NCBI RefSeq assembly: GCF_002014975.1
Contig: NZ_MUXV01000017.1
Span: 1-39,275, forward strand
DNA: 39,275 bases
Origin: Moraxella bovis
GTDB taxonomy: Bacteria; Pseudomonadota; Gammaproteobacteria; Pseudomonadales; Moraxellaceae
Reading direction: 5' to 3'
This document shows positions 25,344-34,320 of the stretch, one piece after another. The number at the start of each line of letters is the position of its first letter. Position 1 is the first letter of the stretch. The notes beneath the pieces are model-generated. The model made no database searches, was not told the origin of the DNA, and saw nothing but the letters and a program-made list of their open reading frames with translations. Made by a program: the position numbers and the translations under genes.

Positions 25344-26339
25344 TTAAAATTGTACTGTCGTAGAGAATGTCGCTGTTCCCGACATCGGCTGACCGCTTGA
25401 TGATTTAAAGGGGTGCAATCTGGCTCGGCGAAGGGCTTGGGAGATTTGTCTATCCAAGCCTTTATCGCCTGTATTCACGCCAGAGACACTGGTAATCTTA
25501 CCATTAGCATCAATGGTGAGCGTGGCAACAAAATTTGCCGAACCGCTTAATTTTTCGGACGTCAATCCATTCCAGTTAGGTTTGCTTTTCCAACTGGCAT
25601 TGGAGATGGATAAATTTTGACCTTTTAGCTCACTACCGCCAGCACCACCGCTTTTTGTCGTGTCTTTATTGCCAGTCTTATTGTCGGTTTTGGTGTCTTT
25701 ACCATCACCACCCCTGCCTTGACCTTGTTCGGCACGGGTCTTGGCATCAGCTTCAGCTTTTTGGCGTGCCAATTTTGCCTGTCTGTCTCGTTCGGCTTGT
25801 TGGCGTGCTAACTCGGCTTGTCTGTCTCGTTCGGCTTGACGCTCTCTTTCTTGTTGCTCACGTTCACGCTGTTCTCGCTCTCTTTGCTGTTGCAGTTCAA
25901 AGGCTTTTTGAGCTCGCTCCTGAGCGATGATGTCCACCTGTGGTTCTGTGACCTTGGGTGGCTCTTTGGGTTCGAGTTTAACAGGTTCTTGTTTAAGCTC
26001 AGGTTTTGGTGGTTTAGGTTTTGGTAACTCTTTTTGGGGTTCAAGTCTAGGCTCAGGCTTGGGAACTTTTGGTGGTGGCGGTGGACTTGCCTTGGGTGAG
26101 GCAGGTGCCGCCACAGACTGTGCAGGGATGGGCATTGGCTTAGGTTCGGGCTTGGCTAGTTCAGGCGACTCTTCGTTGTTAAGCTTAATCATCTGAATTT
26201 CAAGCGGCGGCGTGATTTTAGGTGGCTCAATATGAAGTATTTGCATGGTTGCCAAACCCACGCCTGCCACGCCATGCAAAATAATCGCCACAGCCGCCGC
26301 CAACACCTTGTATTTATTAGAATGCTCAAAGGTCATCAT
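25344..26339 (-). CDS. tonB: Energy transducer TonB
   Basis: TonB spans the periplasm and energises outer-membrane siderophore, haem and transferrin-type receptors. The 331 aa have an N-terminal membrane anchor (VLAAAVAIILHGVAGVGLATMQ), then a Pro/Lys/Glu-rich spacer. A long Gln/Arg/Glu coiled-coil-like stretch of REREQ/AERDRQ repeats follows, and a C-terminal TonB domain (SANFVATLTIDANGKITSVSG, LRRARLHPF). The Arg/Gln stretch resembles TolA more than classical TonB, but exbB/exbD and the Fur-like box favour TonB. ATG 26337-26339 is chosen; the longer frame to 26438 would add a leader that runs into the promoter region. Confidence 0.88.
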   Translation of the reverse strand: MMTFEHSNKYKVLAAAVAIILHGVAGVGLATMQILHIEPPKITPPLEIQMIKLNNEESPELAKPEPKPMPIPAQSVAAPASPKASPPPPPKVPKPEPRLEPQKELPKPKPPKPELKQEPVKLEPKEPPKVTEPQVDIIAQERAQKAFELQQQREREQREREQQERERQAERDRQAELARQQAERDRQAKLARQKAEADAKTRAEQGQGRGGDGKDTKTDNKTGNKDTTKSGGAGGSELKGQNLSISNASWKSKPNWNGLTSEKLSGSANFVATLTIDANGKITSVSGVNTGDKGLDRQISQALRRARLHPFKSSSGQPMSGTATFSTTVQF

Positions 26340-26430
26340 CACAAACCCACAAAAGAAAAACACTGTTTTTGGATTTAAACAGCATTCATCATAACAAAAA
26401 GTTATACAAAACGGATAAAAAGTAAGAAAC

Positions 26431-26443
26431 GATAACAATTATC
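26431..26443 (-). promoter_or_regulatory. Fur-box-like palindrome upstream of tonB
   Basis: GATAACAATTATC is a 5-bp inverted repeat with a 3-base centre that matches the GATAAT-type core of the Fur box. It lies about 90 bases before the tonB start. A TAATAT hexamer lies just upstream on the minus strand (26450-26455), so Fur bound here would block this promoter when iron is plentiful. Confidence 0.55.
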
Positions 26444-26516
26444 AACTGGTATATTATCTCAAATTTTGTACAAAATTGCAAGGGGTTAAGAATGATTATT
26501 TTTAAAATTTTCACAT

Positions 26517-27713
26517 TTAAAACTTCTTGTCTGTATTATTTACATCTTGCTTTAGGGATAACACCACCACTTTCGACTGGCTTTTTGCCTTATAAGCGTC
26601 ATAATCGGCATAGGGGTCGGTTTTCATGTCGTTTTCGTTTTGGTCAAGCACTTTGATTGAATAGTCTTGTAAGACAAACTTCACATACACCACCTGCACC
26701 CACACAATCGCCACTACCATAAGCGGTGTCGCCATGGCAATGCCAAGCACGCCTGTGAGCGTTCCCATGATGATTTGCGAGAGCAGTAGAGCCACAGGGG
26801 GCAGGTCGATGAGTCGTTGTTGCACCATTGGGGCGACCACATAGCTTTCTAACTGCTGAACCATGACAATCATAACAAGTGTCCACAGTAGCAAATCAGG
26901 TGAGACAATCAGCACAAGGAGCAGAATCGGCACCGCCGACAGCCACGGACCAATCACAGGCACAAAATCCAGCACAAAGGCAATCACGCCCATTGCCAAC
27001 GCAAACGGAATGCCCATCAGCCACAAAGCTGCCCCTGTCGCCACACCCACAAACGCCATGACCACAAACTGCCCGATGAGCCATTGCTCTATCGCCCCAT
27101 AACTGCGTTTTAGCAGGTATTCACCCTTGTCTCGATACGGCTTTGGCACAAGGGCAATGGCGCTTTTAGTGTACACGCTTGGCGATAATGCCAAAAACAG
27201 CCCTACCACCAAAATCACAAAAAACGTCCCCACACCGCTTAGCATACCCCCAAAAAATGCAGGCAGACCACCGACAATACTGTCTTGAAATTTTTCAAAA
27301 AACGCCTTAGGGTCTTGTTGGAATTCTACCGCCCATGCATTTTGGGTCAGCCATTCATAGATGGCAGGATAGCTTTTAAGGTAGTCTTTGATGGCATCAA
27401 AGGACTTGGGGGCAAGCTGTTTCATGTCGGCAAACTGAGCGACAAGCTCCGAGCCAAACATCGCCAAAAACCCTGCCACCACCGACAGCACCGCCACCGT
27501 TACCGCACCGACTTGCACGCCGTGGGGCAGTTTGGCAAAGTAGTCGCCCACTTTGGGAATTTGGCAGGTGAGCTGTGCCAAACTTAGCAAAAACACCGCC
27601 ACCAAAATGGACGCAAATACCATAAGCCACACTTGAATGAGATAATAAAAACTCATCAAAAACAGGACAAGGGCGACAAAAAAGACAATGGCGGATTTAT
27701 AAGATGTGGTCAT
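26517..27713 (-). CDS. AI-2E (PerM/TqsA) family transporter-like membrane protein
   Basis: The 398-aa polytopic inner-membrane protein shows the AI-2E family pattern: two helices at the N-terminus, a cytoplasmic or periplasmic helical domain (about 80-150), then a helix bundle with FVLDFVPVIGPWLSAVPI and MVQQLESYVVAPMVQQR. The last 45 residues are hydrophilic. Members include Na+/H+ antiporters and the TqsA exporter; the substrate here is not known. It is transcribed alone. Confidence 0.88.
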   Translation of the reverse strand: MTTSYKSAIVFFVALVLFLMSFYYLIQVWLMVFASILVAVFLLSLAQLTCQIPKVGDYFAKLPHGVQVGAVTVAVLSVVAGFLAMFGSELVAQFADMKQLAPKSFDAIKDYLKSYPAIYEWLTQNAWAVEFQQDPKAFFEKFQDSIVGGLPAFFGGMLSGVGTFFVILVVGLFLALSPSVYTKSAIALVPKPYRDKGEYLLKRSYGAIEQWLIGQFVVMAFVGVATGAALWLMGIPFALAMGVIAFVLDFVPVIGPWLSAVPILLLVLIVSPDLLLWTLVMIVMVQQLESYVVAPMVQQRLIDLPPVALLLSQIIMGTLTGVLGIAMATPLMVVAIVWVQVVYVKFVLQDYSIKVLDQNENDMKTDPYADYDAYKAKSQSKVVVLSLKQDVNNTDKKF

Positions 27714-27899
27714 GGCAAATTTAAAATAATGGATTTGGTTTGGCTAAAATGTAGCCTAAAATCGGCAGTTTGGCAAGCGGTTATTTTTATAATTAAAAGT
27801 TTTTAAATTTATAAAAATTATAAATAAAATTTTTCAAATATTATCCTTTAAAAAGTGCTAAAATAACCCTTTTAGCCAACCGCCAATTTAGGAAAAAAT

Positions 27900-29798
27900 A
27901 TGCCACAATACCGCTCAAAAACTTCCACACAAGGCCGCAACATGGCAGGGGCGAGAGCCTTATGGCGTGCCACAGGCATGACGGACGATGATTTTAATAA
28001 GCCTATCATTGCCATCGCCAACTCGTTTACCCAGTTTGTGCCGGGACACGTTCACCTAAAAGACTTAGGACAGCTTGTCGCTCGTGAGATTGAAAAAGCA
28101 GGGGGCGTTGCCAAAGAGTTTAACACCATTGCCGTAGATGACGGTATTGCCATGGGGCATGGCGGTATGTTGTACAGCTTGCCAAGCCGTGATTTGATTG
28201 CCGATAGCGTGGAATATATGGTAAACGCCCACTGTGCGGACGCTTTGGTGTGTATCTCCAACTGTGATAAAATCACCCCTGGCATGCTTATGGCTGCCTT
28301 ACGCCTAAATATCCCTGTGGTCTTTGTCTCAGGTGGCCCTATGGAAGCTGGTAAAGTGCTGGCAAGCGAAGTGCATGACGGACACATGACCCATGAGACC
28401 ATAACCAATGAGAGTGGTAAAAAGGTGCGTAAACTTGACCTAGTGGACGCCATGATTGACGCTGCCGATGACCTAATCAGCGATGAAGACGTGGCAAACG
28501 TGGAGCGTTCTGCTTGCCCAACTTGTGGCTCATGCTCTGGTATGTTTACCGCCAACTCCATGAACTGCTTGACCGAAGCGTTGGGGCTGTCCTTACCCGG
28601 AAATGGCTCGCTCCTTGCCACGCACGCCAAGCGTAAAGAGCTTTTCTTGGAAGCAGGTCGGCTGATTGTAGAGCTTGCCAAACGTTATTATAAACAAGAT
28701 GATTATAGTGTTTTGCCAAGAAGTATCGCCACCAAAGACGCATTTTTGAACGCCATGAGCCTTGACATTGCCATGGGCGGTAGCACCAATACCATTTTGC
28801 ACCTATTGGCAGCGGCATTTGAGGCAGGCGTGGACTTTAAAATGGCGGACATTGACCGTCTATCTCGTGCCGTGCCGTGCCTATCCAAAGTCGCCCCTGC
28901 CACACAAAAATACCACATGGAAGACGTACACCGTGCAGGGGGCGTGATGGGGATTTTGGCGGAGCTTAACCGAGCAGGGCTAATTCGCACGGGCGTGCCA
29001 ACCGTGCATAGCCCAACCCTAGCGGACGCCCTTGCCAAATGGGACGTGATGAACCCCGATAACCAAACCGCCCGAGAGCTGTACATCGCCGCCCCTGCGG
29101 GCGTACGCACCACGCAGGCATTTAGCCAAAACAAAGTCTGGGGCAAACTTGATTTGAACCGTGAATCGGGCTGTATCCGTAGTAAAGAATTTGCGTACAG
29201 TCAAGACGGTGGCTTGGCAGTGCTGTTTGGCAACATTGCCGAGCGTGGCTGTGTGGTCAAAACCGCAGGCGTGGATGAGAGCATTTTGACCTTTACAGGG
29301 CGGGCAAGGGTCTTTGAAAGCCAAGATTCTGCGGTGGAGGCGATTTTGGCGGACAAAATTGTCGCAGGCGACATCGTCATTATCCGCTATGAAGGCCCCA
29401 AAGGCGGGCCGGGTATGCAAGAAATGCTCTATCCCACGTCTTATCTAAAATCAAAAGGCTTGGGCAAGGCGTGTGCGTTGCTCACGGACGGACGATTTAG
29501 CGGTGGTACATCGGGGCTGTCTATCGGACACGCAAGCCCAGAGGCGGCAGAAGGCGGTGCGATTGGGTTGGTGGAAGAATTTGACACCATTGTCATTGAC
29601 ATTCCAAACCGCTCCATTCATCTTGATGTTACGGACGATGAGCTTGCCCGTCGCCGTGAAGCGATGAACGCAAAAGGCAAACAGGCGTGGAAACCTGCAA
29701 ATCGTGTTCGCCAAGTCAGCCAAGCCTTACGAGCCTATGCGGTCTTGACAACGAGTGCCGATACAGGGGCGGTGAGAGATGTGAGTCAAGTTGAGTGA
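27900..29798 (+). CDS. ilvD: Dihydroxy-acid dehydratase IlvD
   Basis: IlvD converts 2,3-dihydroxy-isovalerate and its methyl homologue to the 2-keto acids of valine, leucine and isoleucine synthesis, using an Fe-S cluster and Mg. The 632 aa carry the cluster-ligand motifs [12 protein letters not shown] (about 118-129) and [19 protein letters not shown] (about 203-221), plus [12 protein letters not shown] and [24 protein letters not shown] at 27900 follows an A-rich leader with AGGAAAAA. It stands alone, without other ilv genes, and has its own terminator. Confidence 0.98.
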   Translation: MPQYRSKTSTQGRNMAGARALWRATGMTDDDFNKPIIAIANSFTQFVPGHVHLKDLGQLVAREIEKAGGVAKEFNTIAVDDGIAMGHGGMLYSLPSRDLIADSVEYMVNAHCADALVCISNCDKITPGMLMAALRLNIPVVFVSGGPMEAGKVLASEVHDGHMTHETITNESGKKVRKLDLVDAMIDAADDLISDEDVANVERSACPTCGSCSGMFTANSMNCLTEALGLSLPGNGSLLATHAKRKELFLEAGRLIVELAKRYYKQDDYSVLPRSIATKDAFLNAMSLDIAMGGSTNTILHLLAAAFEAGVDFKMADIDRLSRAVPCLSKVAPATQKYHMEDVHRAGGVMGILAELNRAGLIRTGVPTVHSPTLADALAKWDVMNPDNQTARELYIAAPAGVRTTQAFSQNKVWGKLDLNRESGCIRSKEFAYSQDGGLAVLFGNIAERGCVVKTAGVDESILTFTGRARVFESQDSAVEAILADKIVAGDIVIIRYEGPKGGPGMQEMLYPTSYLKSKGLGKACALLTDGRFSGGTSGLSIGHASPEAAEGGAIGLVEEFDTIVIDIPNRSIHLDVTDDELARRREAMNAKGKQAWKPANRVRQVSQALRAYAVLTTSADTGAVRDVSQVE

Positions 29799-29814
29799 TT
29801 GTCAATTTGGCACA

Positions 29815-29848
29815 AAAAAACTGGACAAGGTTGATTGTCCAGTTTTTT
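29815..29848 (+). terminator. Rho-independent terminator of ilvD
   Basis: AAAAAACTGGACAA and TTGTCCAGTTTTTT form a perfect 14-bp stem with a 6-base loop. It starts 17 bases after the ilvD stop and would also serve the converging lipoprotein gene. Confidence 0.92.
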
Positions 29849-29886
29849 ATTGGGTAAACTTTAATGGTTGGAATTTTCAAATTAGA

Positions 29887-30102
29887 TTAGTTATATCTAA
29901 ATCCTTTTGACTTCATGCATTGATTTAGTAAAGCAGTTTTTTCGTCTTTACTGACCTTTGCCAATCCAATTTCATATTGACATTTTGCCAACTGGTTTTG
30001 GGTGTCGTATAGATTAACACCTGCTTTGTTCCATGTTGGGTCAGAACACGCTGTTAAAAATAATGGCAAAACCGCCAAAACAGTCAAAGAAGATTTTTTC
30101 AT
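29887..30102 (-). CDS. Small lipoprotein of unknown function
   Basis: The 71-aa product has a lipoprotein signal (MKKSSLTVLAVLPLFLTAC, lipidated Cys at residue 19) and a short mature part with two more Cys (KCQYEIG and NQCMKSKGF). ATG 30100-30102 follows a GGAGAAA ribosome binding site, so the longer frame to 30144 is not used. It lies divergently next to the XRE regulator gene. No family was recognised. Confidence 0.75.
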   Translation of the reverse strand: MKKSSLTVLAVLPLFLTACSDPTWNKAGVNLYDTQNQLAKCQYEIGLAKVSKDEKTALLNQCMKSKGFRYN

Positions 30103-30205
30103 GGTAAATTTCTCCAAGATTGAATATATTGATGATTTTATCATTTCGTGATATGCTTAACCATTCCAAAAAGTGAAATTTACTGGCGAAAAAGTGGAGA
30201 ATTTT

Positions 30206-30598
30206 ATGCTGGTTTTTGAAAAAATAAAAGACATAAGAGAAACCAAGGGGTTTACACAGGAAGAGATTGCACATGCATTGAAAATCTCTCCAAGTGGTTA
30301 TTCTAAGATTGAACGTGGCGAAACTCGGATTAACATCGACCGCTTACAACAGATTGCTGACATTTTGGAAGTCAATATCTTTGATTTAATCCCAAACAAA
30401 GAACATAATATTATCTATGAGTTGAATGGTGGCTATAATAACTTTCAAGGCAATTATTATAGCGGAGATAAATCACAAACTGAAATTGAAAAATTACAAC
30501 TCATTATCGCCCATAAAGATGAATTGCTTGCTCAAAAAGATGATGAATTAAAAACTTTAAAGGGGATTTTGGCATTACTCCAAGAAAAACTTGCTTAG
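30206..30598 (+). CDS. XRE-family transcriptional regulator with coiled-coil tail
   Basis: The 130-aa protein starts with a Cro/CI-type helix-turn-helix (FTQEEIAHALKISPSGYSKIERG, then INIDRLQQIADILEVN, about residues 15-58). Then comes an Asn/Tyr/Gly-rich linker (GGYNNFQGNYYSGDKS) and a C-terminal heptad-like coiled coil (KLQLIIAHKDELLAQKDDELKTLKG). ATG 30206 is preferred over 30173 because GGAG precedes it and the HTH then begins at the usual distance. Phage, plasmid and mobile cassette regulators often have this form. It probably controls the neighbouring lipoprotein and membrane protein genes. Confidence 0.82.
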   Translation: MLVFEKIKDIRETKGFTQEEIAHALKISPSGYSKIERGETRINIDRLQQIADILEVNIFDLIPNKEHNIIYELNGGYNNFQGNYYSGDKSQTEIEKLQLIIAHKDELLAQKDDELKTLKGILALLQEKLA

Positions 30599-30610
30599 TT
30601 TTAGATTATT

Positions 30611-31189
30611 ATGTTAAAAGCCTTTTTATTATTCCTTTATGCCATTATCAAAACCATAGGCTTAATTATCCTATGGTTTGTTTTGGCAGGTGTCATTTCT
30701 CATGGTATCAGCGAATTAAATACAGAATATTATCAGCCCAATGATGTGCCTAGTGATAGATTTATGGTTATTAGCACAGATACCGATAATGGCTATTATC
30801 GTCAAACTTGGCAAGAACATCAAACCAACCCTAAACCGCCATTAACCACCCCTGACAAGGATTGTATAGAAGATTGTTTAACAATATTAGACAATGGCAA
30901 TTATTTATATACCAATGATAGCGCCATGTATATGAGCCATTCTGAATATCAGGTTAAGAATGATAAGATTATCCCCATATCTTTTAAAACCTATCATTTA
31001 GGGCATATACTTGTCGGTATGATTGGGGCGTTTTTTGTCATAGGATTTTTAAAATACTTGTTTAGAATTTTTCAAATTAGAAAAGACAAGCAGGCGATGA
31101 TAAATTACCATAAAAAATTAGCCGAAAATTTACTTATCGCCTGTGCTGTCTTGGGTGTATTTTGGGCGGTGGTTTATCTACTTGCCTAA
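30611..31189 (+). CDS. Membrane protein of unknown function
   Basis: The 192-aa product has an N-terminal hydrophobic helix (about 4-31), a soluble central part of about 95 residues with two Cys (DKCDIEDC-like: KDCIEDCLTIL), and two more helices near the C-terminus (about 137-157 and 173-191). It starts 12 bases after the XRE gene, so the two are probably cotranscribed. It overlaps the converging gloB gene by four bases. Codon use and AT content are lower in GC than those of the core genes around it. No family was recognised. Confidence 0.7.
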   Translation: MLKAFLLFLYAIIKTIGLIILWFVLAGVISHGISELNTEYYQPNDVPSDRFMVISTDTDNGYYRQTWQEHQTNPKPPLTTPDKDCIEDCLTILDNGNYLYTNDSAMYMSHSEYQVKNDKIIPISFKTYHLGHILVGMIGAFFVIGFLKYLFRIFQIRKDKQAMINYHKKLAENLLIACAVLGVFWAVVYLLA

Positions 31190-31971
31190 AACTTATTTTT
31201 TAATTCACGCAGTGCCGAAAATACCGATAATTTATCGTCATGATTTAAGGGATAAATTTGCTTGATATTATTTATCATCGCCCCATTGTCGGTTTGCAAA
31301 AAGACGTTAATCAGCCGTTCTTGCTTTAAAGATGTTGGCAGGGACGGGATATTGTTTTTTAACTCATTTTCCACCGTATTTTTATAACTCAAAATCTCTT
31401 TTTTGGTCGTCTCATCACATACCGATAAGCCAAAGTTAAGATTGGAGAGTGTATATTCATGCGTGGGATAAAACAGCGTGTCATCGGGCAAGGTATCAAA
31501 CTGCTCCATGCTATCAAACAACTCCCCAATCGTCCCCGTAAACACCCGTCCACAACCGCCACTAAATAGCGTATCGCCACAAAACACATGGGTTATATTA
31601 GCCATATCACACAGATAGGACAAATGCGTGTCGGTATGCCCTGCCGTTTTCCATACTTTAAACGTCAAGCCGAGCAGTTCAAATTCACTACCTTCATCGC
31701 ACGCCACATCAGGGGTCATGCCAATGGCGTTAAGGTGCGACTTATGGGCGTAAATCTTGGCGTTGGGATAAGCGGATTTGGCACTTGCCACACCGCCAAT
31801 ATGGTCATCGTGATGATGCGTGATTAAAATGGCAGATAGGGTAAGATTGTGCTCATGTAGATAATCAAGCACAGGCTTATCATCGCCAATATCCACAGCA
31901 ACGGCGTTATTGTCCTTCACGAGAAGCCAAACATAATTGTCATTTAAAATGGGAATGGGGGTAATGTGCAT
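31186..31971 (-). CDS. gloB: Hydroxyacylglutathione hydrolase (glyoxalase II) GloB
   Basis: GloB hydrolyses S-lactoylglutathione to lactate and glutathione, completing methylglyoxal detoxification in the cytoplasm. The metallo-beta-lactamase motif THHHDDHIGG is at residues 51-60 (H52, H54, D56, H57), followed by TAGHTDTHLSYL, FCGDTLFSGGCGR and FYPTHEYT. Length 261 aa. ATG 31969-31971 follows GGAAAAA; a TTG at 31983 is not used. Its promoter contains the predicted TetR operator. Glyoxalase I is not in the window. Confidence 0.95.
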   Translation of the reverse strand: MHITPIPILNDNYVWLLVKDNNAVAVDIGDDKPVLDYLHEHNLTLSAILITHHHDDHIGGVASAKSAYPNAKIYAHKSHLNAIGMTPDVACDEGSEFELLGLTFKVWKTAGHTDTHLSYLCDMANITHVFCGDTLFSGGCGRVFTGTIGELFDSMEQFDTLPDDTLFYPTHEYTLSNLNFGLSVCDETTKKEILSYKNTVENELKNNIPSLPTSLKQERLINVFLQTDNGAMINNIKQIYPLNHDDKLSVFSALRELKNKF

Positions 31972-31983
31972 GAGTTTTTCCAA

Positions 31984-32012
31984 AATATAAAAAACCGACT
32001 GGTCGGTTGCAA
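31984..32012 (-). promoter_or_regulatory. gloB promoter with embedded TetR operator
   Basis: On the minus strand TTGCAA (32007-32012) and TATATT (31984-31989) are 17 bases apart. The 17-bp spacer contains nearly all of the perfect inverted repeat ACCGACTGGTCGGT (31994-32007), identical to the one before the SMR-tetR operon. A repressor bound here would occlude RNA polymerase. Confidence 0.7.
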
Positions 32013-32076
32013 AAACAAGGACGAACCAAATCCGCCCTTATGTTAACCTAATAAACCTGATATTTGCCATAGGTTT

Positions 32077-32136
32077 TGTAGGGGCGTGTTGCACACGACC
32101 TTTGATAGAGCTAGGCGTGCTCAGCACAGCCCTACG
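32077..32136. repeat. REP/MITE-like palindromic element
   Basis: The block starts GTAGGG and ends CCCTAC, and contains two hairpins, GGCGTGTTGCACACGAC and GGCGTGCTCAGCACAGCC. A related piece occurs at 34459-34488. It lies in the gap between gloB and serC, where it may act as a transcription stop for serC. Confidence 0.5.
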
Positions 32137-32187
32137 TCCATATATCATGAATTTGTGATTTGGGGTTGGTCTATGCATTGGTACAAA

Positions 32188-33270
32188 TCAAGCGTACGTT
32201 TTTTCAAAATCTTTCATAAAGTCCGCCAACGCCTGTACCTGCTCATAGGTTACGGCATTATAAATGCTCGCTCGCATACCGCCAACCACACGATGACCTT
32301 TTAGGTTTAACAGCCCTGCATTTTTAGACTTTTCCAAAAAGACTTTATCAAGCTCGCTGTCGGCAAGCGTAAACGGCACATTCATGATAGAGCGGTGGCG
32401 TGGATTGACGGCATTATCATAAAAGCTAGAATTATCAATGACTTGATATAGTAGTTCGGCTTTGGCTCGGTTGGTTTTGGCAATGCCTTCTACTCCGCCA
32501 TTTGCCAATAACCATTCAAATACCAATCCCGACAAATACCATGCAAACGTGGACGGGGTGTTGAGCATACTGTCGCTATCTGCTTGATTTTTATAATTTA
32601 AAATACTAGGACACCACGCACCTGCCCGCTCCATTAGGTCTTTACGGACGATGATAAGGGTCAAGCCAGCAGGCCCAATGTTCTTTTGAGCCCCTGCGTA
32701 AATCAGCCCAAAATCATTCACGTTAATCGGCTCGGATAAGATACAAGACGACATATCCGCCACAATGGGGGCGTTTACTTTGGGTGTATCAAAAATCTGC
32801 ACGCCGTGAATGGTCTCGTTGGGGCAATAATGAAAATAAGACGCACCGTCTGTTAGCTCCCAAGTCTCAGGCGTGGGTACGTCTTTACCATCCCCTTGTG
32901 CGACTAGGTTAATCTTGCCTAAGCCTAGCGTTTCATAGCGTTTGGCTTCTTTATAGGCTTTTTGGGACCATGTGCCAGTATTTAGATAATCCGCCGTGCC
33001 GCCGTTTAGCAGGTTAAAGGGAATGGCGGAAAACTGCAATGACGCACCGCCTTGCAAAAACAGCACGGCATAGTCGTCCGAGATGCCCATGAGCGTGCGT
33101 AAATCCTGCTCGGCTTTAGTAGCAATCTCAATATAATCGGCACTGCGGTGACTAATCTCCATGACGGAGGTGCCCTTGCCACGCCAGTCTAACAGCTCAG
33201 CTTGGGCTTTTTGTAGGACTTCGGTAGACATGGTGGCAGGGCCAGCACAAAAATTGGCAAGACGGTTCAT
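32188..33270 (-). CDS. serC: Phosphoserine aminotransferase SerC
   Basis: SerC transfers the amino group from glutamate to 3-phosphohydroxypyruvate in serine synthesis, and to the analogous intermediate in PLP synthesis. The 360 aa are the family length. The N-terminus FCAGPATMSTEVLQKAQAEL and EISHRSADY, the LFLQGGASLQFSAIPFNLL stretch and the PLP lysine in GAQKNIGPAGL (about residue 195) are clear. The C-terminal MRASIYNAVTYEQV binds substrate. Confidence 0.97.
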   Translation of the reverse strand: MNRLANFCAGPATMSTEVLQKAQAELLDWRGKGTSVMEISHRSADYIEIATKAEQDLRTLMGISDDYAVLFLQGGASLQFSAIPFNLLNGGTADYLNTGTWSQKAYKEAKRYETLGLGKINLVAQGDGKDVPTPETWELTDGASYFHYCPNETIHGVQIFDTPKVNAPIVADMSSCILSEPINVNDFGLIYAGAQKNIGPAGLTLIIVRKDLMERAGAWCPSILNYKNQADSDSMLNTPSTFAWYLSGLVFEWLLANGGVEGIAKTNRAKAELLYQVIDNSSFYDNAVNPRHRSIMNVPFTLADSELDKVFLEKSKNAGLLNLKGHRVVGGMRASIYNAVTYEQVQALADFMKDFEKTYA

Positions 33271-33393
33271 AGTTATCCTTTAAAGGTGGGGAATGATAGG
33301 GTGTATTGAACTTTGGTAAATACTCAAAATGCCCTAGCATTGTAGCAAATTTTTGGCAAAATTTTAACAGTCATCGGCATATTTAACCATAAC

Positions 33394-34269
33394 TTAACCC
33401 ACCACCGTTTGCCAAAACTGCTTTTTTAGGGCAGGACTCGTCATCATTTGGCGGATACTCGGCAGGGTTTGGGTGGTCTGAGCAATGACACCTGCGGGCG
33501 TATCTGTCAAAAATGCCACTTGCACAGCTTGATGATGACCAGATGACACACAAAGCCCAATGACAAAGCCGTCAAAGGTATATTGGGCGGGGTTTAGCCC
33601 TATATCCGAGCGAAATTCATTTTTGACCAATGGATAACCAATCTCACGATAAAAGGCGGTAATGGGCCGATGATTAGCTTGATTGCTTAGGGCATTTTTG
33701 AGCGACTGCCACAGCGACTGCTCATCACGGCTCATCAGTAGCATATCCACAATCAGCACCCACTGCCCGAACCGCACGCCTTGCAGGGCAAAGCGAATGT
33801 CAAGATGGGCAGGCGGAGCAAAGGGTTGGGCTTGGGCAAGGTTGGTTATGGGGTTTGGTTGGACTGGAGACTGGGCTTGCTCGCCTGTTACAATGCTTCC
33901 CAATACTCTTTGTGATTCGGGCGTGGCTGGTGTTAACTCGGCAGATGGCGGATTATCAGCTGATAAACTGGCAGGATCAAGCAACGCTCTGACATCCACA
34001 GCAGATGAGATTTGCGATTTATCGGGTGTTGGTGTGGTATTTGGTGCAGTAATTGGCTTGGCATGTTGCTTGGCGGGCAACTCATCAGGTAACAAATGAG
34101 TCAAGCGTGGATTGGGTTGCAGGCGGTCATACGCGGGCGGTAGGGTTATAATCCCTGCCCTATTCTGCCCTGTTGTCTCGTGTTTTTTTGCCCACAAAGA
34201 TATGCCCGCCAATGCTAAGATATGGCGACTTTGGGCAATCTTTGGCGGACAGTCGGACAGGGTGTTCAT
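33394..34269 (-). CDS. Unassigned protein, possibly a DNA polymerase III psi (HolD)-like subunit
   Basis: The 291 aa have three parts: a short N-terminal motif (RHILALAGISLWAKK), a long Pro/Ala/Thr-rich linker (about 45-145), and a C-terminal alpha/beta domain (RFGQWVLIVDMLLMS to SPALKKQFWQTVVG). The N-terminal LxxxGI-x-W motif and the closing pattern of a short helix with LW/FW resemble E. coli HolD, whose N-terminus binds the clamp loader and whose C-terminal domain binds chi. HolD diverges quickly, so this is a weak inference. The protein is cytoplasmic by appearance. It stands alone. Confidence 0.45.
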   Translation of the reverse strand: MNTLSDCPPKIAQSRHILALAGISLWAKKHETTGQNRAGIITLPPAYDRLQPNPRLTHLLPDELPAKQHAKPITAPNTTPTPDKSQISSAVDVRALLDPASLSADNPPSAELTPATPESQRVLGSIVTGEQAQSPVQPNPITNLAQAQPFAPPAHLDIRFALQGVRFGQWVLIVDMLLMSRDEQSLWQSLKNALSNQANHRPITAFYREIGYPLVKNEFRSDIGLNPAQYTFDGFVIGLCVSSGHHQAVQVAFLTDTPAGVIAQTTQTLPSIRQMMTSPALKKQFWQTVVG

Positions 34270-34320
34270 GTTATATGAGGCGTTTTATCAATATTATTTT
34301 ACAAATAACTTAATAGACTT

